64,000 nt of DNA from Phallusia mammillata. Its lineage: Eukaryota; Chordata; Ascidiacea; Phlebobranchia; Ascidiidae. The stretch spans positions 41,264 to 105,263 of the forward strand of contig QLIY01000134.1 in assembly GCA_003260075.1 (NCBI GenBank), given 5' to 3'. This document shows, piece by piece, positions 54,501 through 61,274 of the stretch (positions are counted from its first letter, which is position 1; every line of letters begins with the position of its first letter). The translations under genes and the position numbers were made by a program. Below the pieces are notes generated by a model that ran no database searches, had not been told where the DNA came from, and saw only the letters and a program-made list of their open reading frames with translations.

Positions 54501-56121
54501 ATGTCTCATCCACATGCGACGCACGTGAGTTTCAAAGTTTGTTGTGGAAAGACATGATTAAAATTCTATGAAAAATATACTGGTCACTTAGATGTAATAC
54601 GCATCATTAACCCAACACAATAACTTTCCCTGTGATTTTATGCCTTTTTATTTAGGTATCGAAAGAAAATTCGGCGTTTGAAAGAAGATTCTTCAAGTCC
54701 CGAAAACAGAGAAGACGAAATGTATCAAGTATCTCCCGACAGGTGAGCTACTAAAACTTTCGAAATATATACAACATTTGTTTGATTATAATGGGTACAT
54801 GTTGTGACGCACATTAGCATATTGTAGGTTGGACTTTTTACTGTTGGGGGGGGGGTATTATAATGGGTACATGTTGTGACGCACATTAGCATGTTGTGAC
54901 GCACATTAGCATATTGTAGGTTGGACTTTTTACTGTTTACTTTTAGGCACATTTTAGGGTGATTTTCTTTTGTATCTAGTTGATAAGTTTAAACGAAACG
55001 GATTTTAATGGGAAATTTTCCAATAAATCCAATAATCACATGTAAAACGATGTTTGGTTGATTTACTATCATTCATATCTGTATTTGGTTTAGACGAAGC
55101 GAAGAGAAAGATCTGAGTACCGAAAAACTTGGGTGAGTGAATTTGTAAATTTTTTGTTTTAAACCCACTTCAGCTGTTATTTATTCATCATTTAATTCTT
55201 ACATCGCTACACTGTATGGTAAACAATATCAGCTGAAACATTTGGTATACGTCATCACAGATTCGACGACGTCACTAAAGAAAAGGAGTCAGTAAGAGGA
55301 ATGGAATCACGCCGAGTACAACGAAGTTTCACTACAGTAAGTTGGTAATATAGAAACTTGAACAATGATCTTAGATTTCTGCCCGTTTGAAAACCGAATG
55401 AAGAAACTTCATGTAAAATTCTAAAATGTTCGGAAAGTCTATTTTAAGCCCTCATTAGACATTTTTAACAAAAATTCAAAAAAATCCGTTTGCTAAATTG
55501 AATCTTTTCGTAAAATATTTAAATAAGTCTTTTTGTTTCTTGCAAAGAACACAGACGTCCGACCTCAATTTGCCTACACATAACTTAAATCTCGTCAAAA
55601 TTTTGTATTTTTTAGGACGCCCCAGCACTTGCTAGCTCCCTCCTGTGGTCACCATCAATGGTTCGACGCCCAACGCGTTCCATGGATGCAAGTCGCAGCT
55701 TGCAGGTCGGTCACGTGACTTTTAAACTAGCAATCAGCCAATCGTGACAAACCTTAATCCGCTGATAGTAACATGTACACCACAGAGAATTTTATTCTGC
55801 TACACTACGTGCAAATTCATGAAAAACATGGCATTGTTGGCCGATAGGAAATAAGATAATTGCACAATGCGTTTCTTGCGTCATCCCGCCATTGTGAGGT
55901 CATAACGGACGGCAGGAAACTTAACTAAAATGCGCCCAAACTTGGCGCAAACAGCACCCGAAACTGTACAAAACTTCGAACAATATATGAGCGTGACGTA
56001 ATAATGCATTTTGTCGTTTCAGACGCACGACGCATTTGATTGTGACATCACACTTCACGCTCCGGGCTATGAGAAGGCGTTAACTCCACTGCACGGATCC
56101 GATAGCGGTTCCTCGTTTTAG
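15492..56121 (+). CDS. CDH23: Cadherin-23 (tip-link type cadherin), 46 coding exons, 2407 aa
   Basis: The summed exons give 7224 nt including the TAG stop, and every junction keeps frame. The protein has a signal peptide (about residues 1-19), 19 EC repeats with DRE/DYE, DxD and DxNDN calcium motifs, a membrane-adjacent domain, one TM helix (about 2252-2275) and a tail of about 130 residues. EC1-6 align in order with vertebrate CDH23 EC1-6. EC7-19 align with vertebrate EC15-27; diagnostic stretches are TENIGGG (EC15-like), ELDREEQEFYNLTICVED (EC17-like) and NRRRNSVQV (EC23-like). In vertebrates CDH23 pairs with protocadherin-15 in hair-bundle tip links. The ATG at 15492 follows an in-frame TGA at 15468. 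Three antisense genes occupy its introns. It is much closer to CDH23 than to FAT, dachsous or classical cadherins. Exons are given in the block entries. Confidence 0.96.
16705..16950. repeat. Direct duplication flanking a G-run in CDH23 intron 1
   Basis: About 118 bases at 16705-16822 recur with a few differences at 16833-16950, separated by 10 Gs at 16823-16832. Confidence 0.85.
17354..17665. repeat. Imperfect tandem repeat in CDH23 intron 1
   Basis: Two long units and one partial unit of about 125 bases each contain CATAACAAT, CAAATAAATTATGA, a CATCCCAAAT-like stretch and TTGCATCGAATTGTTTTTGA. Unit starts lie near 17354, 17484 and 17613. Several TGACGTCA-like sites sit inside the units. 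Confidence 0.7.
18325..18612. repeat. Direct duplication flanking a G-run in CDH23 intron 4
   Basis: About 137 bases before and after the 11 Gs at 18463-18473, with roughly ten substitutions between copies. That is more divergence than a simple base-calling artefact would give. Confidence 0.85.
19325..19808. repeat. Direct duplication flanking a G-run in CDH23 intron 5
   Basis: About 235 bases on each side of the 10 Gs at 19561-19570, both ending TGCGCTCATTGATTAT, with scattered substitutions and small indels. Confidence 0.85.
21575..21934. repeat. Direct duplication flanking a G-run in CDH23 intron 5
   Basis: About 175 bases on each side of the 10 Gs at 21748-21757. It lies just downstream of the nested 200-aa gene and does not touch its exons. 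Confidence 0.85.
21981..23089 (-). CDS. Nested antisense gene in CDH23 intron 5, 200-aa protein of unknown function
   Basis: Four exons (minus order): 23089-23026, 22737-22606, 22521-22390, 22255-21981. All internal junctions are phase 1 and the sum is 603 nt including TAA. The start MDRNESLRVRYSNFDDSD is acidic. The second exon contains ISFRLLRPRGG. The third has a basic patch KPSKRVRRRHM, a plausible nuclear localisation signal, and then a helix-rich stretch. The last exon is serine-rich, followed by EEEGRMLKKVLSDILRRKVKE, which looks helical. I do not recognise a domain or family. The exon 2 donor (GAAAG|GTGATT) was chosen because reading on meets a stop. The gene lies wholly inside the 4.65-kb intron on the opposite strand. 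The exon structure is fairly firm; the function is unknown. Confidence 0.7.
23449..26865 (+). CDS. CDH23: CDH23 exons 6-13: end of EC2 to start of EC7
   Basis: Exons: 23449-23560, 23641-24004, 24372-24532, 24596-24725, 24788-24959, 25732-25897, 26232-26352, 26702-26865. The EC2-EC3 linker is the non-canonical DEQDSDP (vertebrate CDH23 is also non-canonical here). EC3 begins FLNLPYDRKIEEG. EC4 includes the FANES stretch also found in vertebrate EC4. EC5 ends in DINDNYP and EC6 in DENDNRP. Exon 13 ends at residue 681 in FTVTE, and the next exon starts NIGGG. That is the first strand of an EC matching vertebrate EC15 rather than EC7. Confidence 0.95.
25077..25520. repeat. Imperfect repeats in CDH23 intron 10
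   Basis: Three diverged units share AGGACC..TGTGAGCAACATTAG, GTGCACNCTNTGGCCAC and a following CAGT or GGGCAGT stretch, at about 25080, 25375 and 25465. Between the first and second is a segment bounded by AAGGTGTTTTGGGGGACC and GGTCACCCAAACCAAACCTT that looks like an inserted element with inverted ends. Confidence 0.5.
27177..36226 (+). CDS. CDH23: CDH23 exons 14-32: EC7-EC16 (vertebrate EC15-24 equivalents)
   Basis: Exons: 27177-27282, 27355-27485, 27549-27720, 27802-27953, 29067-29247, 29796-29929, 30400-30603, 31014-31139, 31204-31311, 31947-32079, 32147-32431, 32700-32884, 33377-33616, 34171-34287, 34702-34930, 35282-35472, 35608-35745, 35863-35982, 36049-36226. Each repeat ends in a DxND-type linker. 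EC11 keeps the loop LLFVGDPLLATDAD seen in vertebrate EC19. EC13 is long, like vertebrate EC21. Exon 23 uses a GC donor (GCAAGT at 32080); every other intron in the block is GT-AG. Introns contain several hAT-type MITEs. Exon 32 ends in phase 1 before a 9.1-kb intron. Confidence 0.95.
28184..28882. mobile_element. Palindromic (foldback) MITE in CDH23 intron 17
   Basis: The left terminus TCAGAGCAGTATTTGTGTGT recurs inverted near 28855-28882. Inner parts are also inverted copies, including TGATGATGACAATAGTACTG and AACAAATTGCCAGCG-like stretches, so one half could fold on the other. The element is inflated by an 11-G run at 28490-28500 with a duplicated left part. A short relative lies at 31650-31780. 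Confidence 0.7.
29991..30301. mobile_element. hAT-type MITE in CDH23 intron 19
   Basis: About 311 bases. The left end CAGAGGTGTA and right end TACAACTCTG form terminal inverted repeats. Flanking 8-mers ATGAAACA and ATGAAAAA are a near-perfect target duplication. A related element lies at 33655-34046; both carry GGCCTGAAATTGGAGCC, GCCCGAATCAAGCCC and AACAAACACAATAGACAAT. Confidence 0.75.
30644..30817. mobile_element. hAT-like MITE in CDH23 intron 20
   Basis: 174 bases bounded by CAGTGGTGGAATTC and GGATCCCACCACTG, which are largely inverted copies. Internal CCGGTTC motifs repeat. The flanking 8-mers match at only six positions. Confidence 0.55.
31389..31604. mobile_element. hAT-like MITE in CDH23 intron 22
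   Basis: 216 bases starting CAGTGGTCAG and ending GAATCACTG, flanked by perfect 8-bp direct repeats ATTTAGGT at 31381-31388 and 31605-31612. The terminal inverted repeat is short, but the target duplication supports transposition. Confidence 0.65.
31650..31780. mobile_element. Short MITE related to 28184-28882
   Basis: About 131 bases. Termini TCAGAGCCAGTATTTGCGTG and CACGCAAACGCGGGCTCTGA are inverted copies. It contains ATTGTCGAAACGTGG, like the longer element. Located in CDH23 intron 22. Confidence 0.7.
33104..33320. mobile_element. hAT MITE in CDH23 intron 25
   Basis: 217 bases. The terminal inverted repeat is CAGTGGTTCTTAACC at the left and GGTTAAGAACCCCTG at the right. Perfect 8-bp target duplication GTCTAGAG at 33096-33103 and 33321-33328. 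The internal sequence has repeated CACCCC and TTTCAAATCAC stretches and no coding capacity, so it is non-autonomous. Confidence 0.9.
33655..34046. mobile_element. hAT-type MITE in CDH23 intron 26, same family as 29991-30301
   Basis: About 392 bases. It shares long internal stretches with 29991-30301 in the same orientation, plus extra CCCGAAACCCG-type repeats near its left end. It ends GCAACTCTG. The target duplication is only approximate, so it is older or edited. Confidence 0.65.
36393..42543 (-). CDS. Nested antisense gene in CDH23 intron 32: death-like domain plus six NHL repeats
   Basis: Exons (minus order): 42543-42492, 40380-40317, 39001-38641, 38476-38398, 38326-38249, 38174-37866, 37743-37678, 37493-37287, 37229-37077, 37002-36908, 36783-36650, 36586-36393. 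Phases agree at each join. Residues about 30-110 look like a death domain: a helix LSNELKHTSWYLGRSLHLS, then QQKYALLIHW and GWKATAQALVINLELAG. A polar, serine-rich linker follows. Six NHL blades come next, for example DIVVSDSDNLRIQIFD, NYYVTDIVGHTVSVYD, ELLISDTQNHTVK and FLYVADCGNDRISVFD; six blades make the closed propeller seen in TRIM-NHL proteins. No RING or B-box is visible. Death domains usually form signalling oligomers; NHL propellers bind RNA or protein. The first two exons are less certain (an alternative ATG lies at 40390). The last exon is interrupted by 42 Gs. Confidence 0.85.
36521..36562 (+). other. Long G-run (42) inside the last exon of the death-NHL gene
   Basis: On the minus strand the exon reads ISVFDSKY up to the run and resumes with HVIESRDGLKMPSFVQI after it. 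Read literally, 42 Cs would shift the frame to an early stop. No duplicated flanks are seen. Best explained as a placeholder for a small sequence gap. Confidence 0.75.
40930..41378. repeat. Direct duplication flanking a G-run in CDH23 intron 32
   Basis: About 217 bases at 40930-41146 and 41158-41378 around 11 Gs (41147-41157). They differ by about eight substitutions and a small indel (GCGAG versus GCGATGGGAG). Confidence 0.85.
42544..45350. other. CDH23 intron 32, part without a supported gene
   Basis: 2.8 kb upstream of the death-NHL gene start and before CDH23 exon 33. It should hold the promoter of the nested gene. A short minus-strand open stretch near 44660-44751 (AAQDFGILTTLFAGAYAETR) looks protein-like but has no ATG or splice partner that I could join. 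Confidence 0.4.
45351..49169 (+). CDS. CDH23: CDH23 exons 33-38: EC16-EC19 (vertebrate EC24-27 equivalents)
   Basis: Exons: 45351-45565, 46099-46256, 46362-46501, 46925-47132, 48180-48468, 49006-49169. Exon 33 completes the codon begun in exon 32 and reads DYFAIDPFTGDVTV, so the 9.1-kb intron is a true gene-internal gap. EC17 ends in DVNDNRP. EC18 carries a long insert before DVIDEKP, matching the extended vertebrate EC26. EC19 has ATDLDLNDYIEYDL and a loose repeat pattern, as expected for the last EC. Intron 38 (49170-53083) holds the antisense CH25H-like gene. Confidence 0.94.
45700..45940. mobile_element. hAT MITE in CDH23 intron 33
   Basis: 241 bases. The left end CGGGGTGGGCAACCT and right end AGGTTGCACACTCCAG are inverted copies with mismatches. 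Perfect 8-bp duplication TTTTAAAG on both sides. Non-coding. Confidence 0.85.
49441..51486 (-). CDS. Nested antisense gene in CDH23 intron 38: cholesterol 25-hydroxylase-like membrane di-iron enzyme
   Basis: Six exons (minus order): 51486-51182, 50802-50637, 50581-50448, 50309-50198, 49954-49785, 49531-49441; the sum is 978 nt, 325 residues, all phases agreeing. The three histidine clusters of the fatty acid hydroxylase/sterol desaturase superfamily are present and ordered: HFIFH in exon 3, HKKHH in exon 4 and HFLHH in exon 5. Exon 5 also has GAHPLTR and DNHSGYDFPWS, close to cholesterol 25-hydroxylase, and the last exon has YYQPVFTYIDGILEWKRKR. The N-terminal exon encodes a hydrophobic segment (LVTLLRIITILLIYIAYC) and ETFSVQVWTYLPLF. 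Family members are ER membrane oxygenases acting on sterols or lipids; the exact substrate is inferred only by similarity. The start MSITQT follows a possible 5'UTR splice acceptor (TTTTCAG). Confidence 0.9.
52043..52147. mobile_element. Short hAT MITE in CDH23 intron 38
   Basis: 105 bases with perfect 9-bp ends CAGGGGCGG and CCGCCCCTG and a perfect target duplication ATGTAGAG at 52035-52042 and 52148-52155. It lies upstream of the nested CH25H-like gene. Confidence 0.88.
53084..56121 (+). CDS. CDH23: CDH23 exons 39-46: membrane-adjacent domain, TM and cytoplasmic tail
   Basis: Exons: 53084-53244, 53896-54086, 54391-54524, 54656-54742, 55094-55132, 55261-55336, 55616-55705, 56023-56121. Exons 39-40 encode the membrane-adjacent domain (FTEILRNLTNSIVTID and RLFRDYSFF, similar to vertebrate NLFRNYNV). 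Exon 41 encodes the TM helix, followed by the stop-transfer HMRRTYRKKIRRLK. The tail is about 130 residues, shorter than the vertebrate tail of roughly 270 that I recall, and I see no sequence match to it. It ends GSDSGSSF; serine at -2 and phenylalanine at 0 fit a class I PDZ ligand. The TAG stop at 56119-56121 overlaps the stop of the antisense gene. Confidence 0.93.
53270..53750. mobile_element. hAT MITE in CDH23 intron 39
   Basis: 481 bases. The ends CAGGGGTCGCCAAAC and GTTTGGTGACCCCTG are inverted copies with one mismatch. Perfect target duplication TTTTAAGT at 53262-53269 and 53751-53758. It inserted only about 25 bases after the exon 39 donor. Confidence 0.9.
54217..54473. repeat. Direct duplication flanking a G-run across CDH23 exon 41
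   Basis: About 122 bases on each side of the 10 Gs at 54339-54348; only the right copy contains the entire transmembrane exon. Confidence 0.85.
54254..54338 (+). pseudogene. CDH23: Truncated extra copy of CDH23 transmembrane exon (assembly duplicate)
   Basis: The first 85 bases of exon 41, with the same upstream intron, appear here and then run into a 10-base G-run at 54339-54348. The complete exon follows at 54391-54524. The two copies differ by isolated substitutions, for example AAC versus GAT at one codon. The copy has no donor site, and including it would break the protein. It is probably the end of an alternative-haplotype contig. Confidence 0.8.
54785..54942. repeat. Direct duplication flanking a G-run in CDH23 intron 42
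   Basis: About 61 bases (ATTATAATGGGTACATG to TTTTTACTGTT) on both sides of the 10 Gs at 54846-54855. The right copy has an additional internal repeat of TGTTGTGACGCACATTAGCA. Confidence 0.85.
55791..55796 (-). terminator. Candidate polyadenylation signal for the 290-aa gene
   Basis: TTTATT on the plus strand, AATAAA on the minus strand, about 320 bases beyond the stop at 56118. It lies in CDH23 intron 45, so the 3'UTR would be antisense to the CDH23 last exon. Confidence 0.35.
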
Positions 56122-57733
56122 GGAGGACCCGAATCCGGTATCCGGATCACAATAGACTTGGTCGAATCCGGAGTTCTACGAGCTTTGGTGGAACATTGCG
56201 GCGTCGGTGGAACCCTGAACTCGTTTCTCTTTTGCCGCGCAAACGTAGTAGTCTTTTCCTGGCTACGAACGTCACTATGACGAACACCGCTGTTGCCATG
56301 GTAGCTATTATCTTCACCACGTTGCGAAAAACCGTTTACTTGGCAACGAACGTCGTCAGCGGTGTTGCCATAGCAACGCTCGAATGTGGGCGTTCCGTAG
56401 CGACTCAGCAGTCGAGGAGTGAGCACGCCTCCAGTGCGCCCTCTGGTGTTTTGCAACCACGGATTTGCACTTTTGACGTCACGGGTTCCGGTCAGTGCAC
56501 ATTTCACGTGATCTTGATGCTGCAATCGGATGTTCCGTCCGCGCATCACCAGCCAAGAGTCGTTGAAGCCTCCAGCGTCGTTTCCCATCCAAGTGTTCAA
56601 CATAACTGACGGCTTGCTGGATGTTGACGGCGAAACCTGTTAAAGCAAACACAACATTTTTACGCTGTCTGATTATTCTTCTCTTATTGGTTTATGTTAC
56701 TTTTTGACGAGAATGCATTCGCGAGTCTGCGTCATCGACTGTGACGTCATCATACGCTCCATTGTGACGTAACGGTAGAGTAGGCGTGGTCGGAGGCGTC
56801 GTTGGGTGTCTGAAGATTATTTACATTTTTTAGCTCTGTCTTATTTCTGACGTCACAAACAAACACTCACGCTTTTGTATCCTTTATGACGTCACCAATA
56901 AAGCGATCGGCTTGCATGAGTCGAATGAAGACTTGAAGGTTCTGTTCGTTATTTCTGCGCCTTTAAATGTAAGTAGGTTGGTTGCAATAATATTTCATCA
57001 CATAGTCGTTTTTTTTTAGTGGAGGCAATTTGATTGAAAGGGTCCAAAAATTCAAAGAAATGATAACCAAGTCATTTCTTACTTTGCAGTCAGACCTGTG
57101 CCCATGAGAGTGCATGTGTAGACAATAAAAACAATATAAAGCTTAAGTAACTTGCGGCTGTGTAGCGACAACCTATATTAGCCACTGAAAGTACTTTTTA
57201 GACAGCAGATTAAGTAAGTAGAACAAAATTCAGTAACCCTAACAAGTGCTAAGGAAGAAACGGGCTACCAACTTAGGCGTTAAGAATTGGTAACGTCAAC
57301 ACAATGTTTGAAATGCCAAAAATCAGATGATTTTGCGGCATGAGTAATTTTGACGTCGTATTACAACCAAATTTATGGCATTTAACAAAGAACAAACTTA
57401 TCTAATTTTACTCCATTTGCGGTTACGGCTATTTTCGCTTTTTTGTTACTAATTGAAGTACCCCCTTCTTAGAATTAGAATCATTCCAAGTAGATAGGTC
57501 AAGCCTCACGATCCAACCACAAACACAATGTTTCGCAACCAAAAACGGATTTAACCTTCAGCCATTCATCAATCACACCTTAATTGACGCTCGATGTCCT
57601 TCTGGAGCCTACTGGTCCGGATTTTCGCTTGTTGTGACGACATTACAGTTGGATTTGCCGAGCTGGCGACCTTCCTAACGAGCAGGGTCTCTCGGCGATT
57701 GTTTCGTCTCTGTGGCGTCAGAAGGGGATCCAT
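56118..57733 (-). CDS. Convergent gene, 290-aa protein of unknown function
   Basis: Four exons (minus order): 57733-57579, 56960-56871, 56809-56701, 56636-56118; the sum is 873 nt, phases 2, 2, 0. The start is MDPLLTPQRRNN. A basic, probably helical segment spans the first junction (KIRTSRLQKDIERQLRRRNN) and leads to QNLQVFIRLMQADRFIGDVI. A Thr/Pro-rich stretch follows, and then a long polar last exon with NTWMGNDAGGFNDSW and RVPPTPQCSTKARR. I recognise no family. The TAA stop at 56118-56120 overlaps the CDH23 stop. Upstream codons of exon 1 remain open, so an earlier start or exon is possible. Exons 1-3 join cleanly, which argues strongly for a real gene. Confidence 0.75.
56897..56902 (+). 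terminator. Candidate polyadenylation signal for CDH23
   Basis: The first AATAAA I find downstream of the CDH23 stop, about 775 bases away. It lies inside exon 2 of the antisense 290-aa gene. A second AATAAA is at 57124-57129. Which one is used cannot be told from sequence. Confidence 0.35.
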
Positions 57734-60019
57734 TATGTAACAAACAAGCGGTTGTCGAGTGCTCCTCTGGTGGCAGTAATACAAATAAACGCGTTGGGCT
57801 GGGGAAAGTGGTTTTTGAGTGGCTGAAACACTTTGAACTAGCTCCTCAACATGCCACAAGGGCTCTAAACTATGGAATTAGCGGATTTGCTGGTGGTAAT
57901 ACCGCAGCAAACTTCTGCAAACAACAATGTATTGACTGGTTTTCAACCGGTGGTCAATGGAGACTTTAAAGTGATCCATAGACTTCAAAGTCTATTATAT
58001 TTGGTAATCAACTGGAAAAAGTTGCCCATAATTTATTAAATATTCGACCAAGAAAAAATTCTGAATTATTGCCAAAAATGGTCATGACCATTAACTGTCA
58101 ATTGTTTTATACTATTTCTCGCAATTTAGTTTTAATATAATATATTTCAGACCAAAACTAACTTTGTCCTTACTTAACAACGGAATGGTGCACGAGTCGC
58201 GACGTTCTGGTAATTGAATGATGGTAAAATTGCACTGACGAGTTAAGAACCACTGATTTATAAGTTACATCACTGGTATAAATTCGCACTAACACGGTTT
58301 ACTGTGTGGATAAAAAGAAGAGTGTTCACCGTGTGGTAAAGTGACAAATTGTAGGATCTAAGTTTTTAGCAATCAAGTTTTCTACTGCTTTGTCTATCAA
58401 AATAAAGCCAATTCTTGCAAGCAAGGAATGTATGTCAACCCTGCACATATGTTATTCAGCAATGATTCGCAGCGTTGTGTCATGAGTACACATTTCCGAA
58501 TATACCTAGTACCATAAATCAACCCGCTGTAATTTCCAATAAGTGCTACCTGAGACCGTGAATAAACAACTTGTGTTGATGGAGCAAACAGTTGTAACGC
58601 ATAGCATACGATAGAATGTTTTCACAACAGAGCAAATGTTACAGCGTAACTGTTTAAATTACAGACGGATCATGCGCCACCTAAAACTGCGATTAGTAAT
58701 GGAACAGCCGTTTGATGCGTTACCCTTAAAAAATATTTCACAAAAAGTCAGCAAGCACCTAGTGGTATTAAGTCATATTTGTAGTTGTTTGGCGACTTCA
58801 CACCTGACAAAAAATCACTATTGTATTGCATTAGGCTATACAGTTATTTACCAAACAAAAGCCAACATATCCAACAAAATCTATCTTTTTGTCTTATCCG
58901 TGCGGTAATTTTATGCAAAAGAATATAAAACTGACTTAAAATTACCAAAATTAGCTTTAAATAAATGGCCAGCGTTTAAAATGTAAACAAAGTTATAATT
59001 TATAACGTTATAAAATGTAAAAAAGGTTGGCAGTTGCACAAACAACGATGTCCTTGGTACAACTTATCCTGCTGTTCCATAGGTTGTTGAGGTACAAAGC
59101 ACATGTTTCGGCGGCCTAACATTGACTGACAACAATGTGCGAGTGTTTTCCAATCAAGTAATCCGACTCAAGTTACCAAAATCCGACTCCAAATCTCTTA
59201 GCAACTAAAACTCTTACTCAAGTCGACAACATACTAAAGTTGCACATACAAACTCCACTTAAAAGGCAAGTAACTGACCGCTATGAACAAGCTGGTGTTA
59301 TTACTGAGGAACCAGCTACAAATGCTTTCACTATTCGCTTATAAACCCCCTGTGTTACGTCACAAGCACTTGTTCTGCCGAGTAATCACAGGAACGCCCG
59401 CCCATTGTCGCGCACTGGTTGGATTCCGCTGTTTTTATTGTGACGTGATATCGCGTTACGATTCGAATTCCATTGTTGCGACAATTTTGTTACAATTGCC
59501 CGATCAATTAATTCCGAATTGGCGCTTTTGTCGATCGCGAAATTGGAGGAATTGATCTTAGCTGAGAGGGAAATGATATCGGGATGCTGCAATGAGGGTA
59601 AAACCGGGGTGAGTTTAGGGGTAGGGGGCAATAGTTACCCCAGGGCCCCACTACAGGTGGCAATTTAACTTGAGGATGTCTTAAGATGGTTTTTTGGTTT
59701 TGTGACACAGAGTTTTCAGACGTCGTGTTTCTTTTAAGCTCATTTAAAGACTGCTTTTTAAATTTTGGGGCTTCCTTGTTATCTTTTAAATGATAGAGTT
59801 TGTTTACATAGTACCACAAATAGGGCATTAGGGTTTTATAGCTAATGGGACCAGGAGCAATACAGAAATTGCCAAACATCTTTTCACAGTCATTAATGAT
59901 CGCCAAACCAAAAAATAACGAAATTCAGAAGCAGGTTTGCCGTTTAAGCAGGGTTGATAAAGACAAAAACCGCTCAAAAAATTACTGAACTGTGATTCCA
60001 AACCACTAGAACTCGAAGA
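57734..60019. other. Intergenic region between two divergent genes
   Basis: About 2.3 kb between the minus-strand 290-aa gene and the plus-strand gene starting at 60020. Short ORFs occur on both strands (for example 58636-58908 plus and 59508-59906 minus), but none has splice or family support. Probably promoter and spacer DNA. Confidence 0.4.
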
Positions 60020-60981
60020 ATGTTGAACGACAGTCATAGAAACAAGGAGGCAAAGGCTCTTCTTGATCGACTTGCGTCTGATTTGGAAAGAGATTTAAGG
60101 ATTATTGAAAGCTGGAGAAAGCGGACGTTGAGACTGAGATGCAATGAGCAAAGGTAAGAGGTTTGAATACTTTGTAAGTTTTAACAATAAACATCAGGAC
60201 AACAAGTCCCACTCGGGTCGTCCTATTTGGACAAAATCACTTAAACCGCAGCAAACTCGCAAACAAACAAACGAAAACAAATGCAATTTAGCTGAAAATA
60301 TATAGTAGAGGTAAATAAAAAATGCCGATTTCACACTGTTTAAGCTCGACCGCGGAATTTTTTATATGTTCCCATAATAGCTCATATGTCGACAAACCAA
60401 ATGATGGCTGACCCAGTTAACATTAGTTGCATTTAAGGTTTGTTTTGCAATTTTTGAATATTTTGGAAATGTTTTCTTAACAAAATTTGCAACTTGCAAA
60501 GAAACGCAATCCACTTGCTCTTGTTCCTGTATTAACTAGATTTTTTCGTTGGTTCCCAGTTTACCAGGGTGTAGTAAGCAGCGATTATTAACCTAGCAAA
60601 AGTGCATTGCAAAACGAACTCGTGTGAGATCAAATGCAGTCACAGACTCAGAGCGTAATTTAGATTTAGCTCAGACATGGACATAAGGGGCTCTGGGACT
60701 AAATGTGGGAAATGGGAGTAAAGACCCGGTTTGTCAATCTTAGTACAAATCCAAATTTCGACAAAATCGTTTTCCCAGCTTTAAATAACTTAAGGCTACA
60801 CCAGGAGACTTGAAATTGATTTTTCTTCCCAACGCTTACATTATAGATTTTTTTTCAAATTTTTTTTAATAAACTTTTCTGTTTTCAGAGCGGTGCAAAA
60901 TATGTTTCGTGTTATCCATAAGAACACCGGCCATCTTGGCACTGCAGTGCCCACTAGCGGAAGAGAAGCACAAGAAATAAG
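60020..60981 (+). CDS. Partial gene of unknown function, first two coding exons
   Basis: Exons 60020-60153 and 60889-60981 (134 and 93 nt), joined in phase 2, with a GTAAGA donor, a TTTTCAG acceptor and a GTGAGT donor at the end. ATG 60020 is the first after an in-frame TGA. The 76 residues visible start MLNDSHRNKEAKALLDRLAS and look strongly helical (DLERDLRIIESWRKRTLRLR), possibly coiled coil. They then read AVQNMFRVIHKNTGHLGTAV. I recognise no family. The next exon is not certain: a frame-compatible open stretch follows a weak acceptor near 61710 and stops near 61830, but the gene may run on out of the window. Confidence 0.55.
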
Positions 60982-61274
60982 GTGAGTAATAGTGCTACCG
61001 ACCATCGGCAGCAACGCAGATTCCCCACAGATTGTATAAACTATTCACAAATGCTGAAAGTTTAACCTGCGTGTCATGGTCAAAAATACTGCCCAGCAAA
61101 ATTTTTAGTGACAGCCAATTTTGTTTACACAGCAGTCGATTTTAGCTGCGTAGCTGGTGCGTATTTAACTGCGTAGCTGGTGCGTATATTAAGACAAACT
61201 ATTAAAACACAAAGTTAATTTTCCATTTAGTAGGTATATAGGAAAGTTTGATACCACTGGTGTTGTTACGAAAT

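Noticed and set aside
56196..56609. Plus-strand ORF of 137 codons after the CDH23 stop
   Set aside because: Antisense shadow of the last exon of the 290-aa gene; it has no splice partner.
57712..57969. Plus-strand 85-codon ORF
   Set aside because: It overlaps, antisense, the first exon of the 290-aa gene; no splice or family support.
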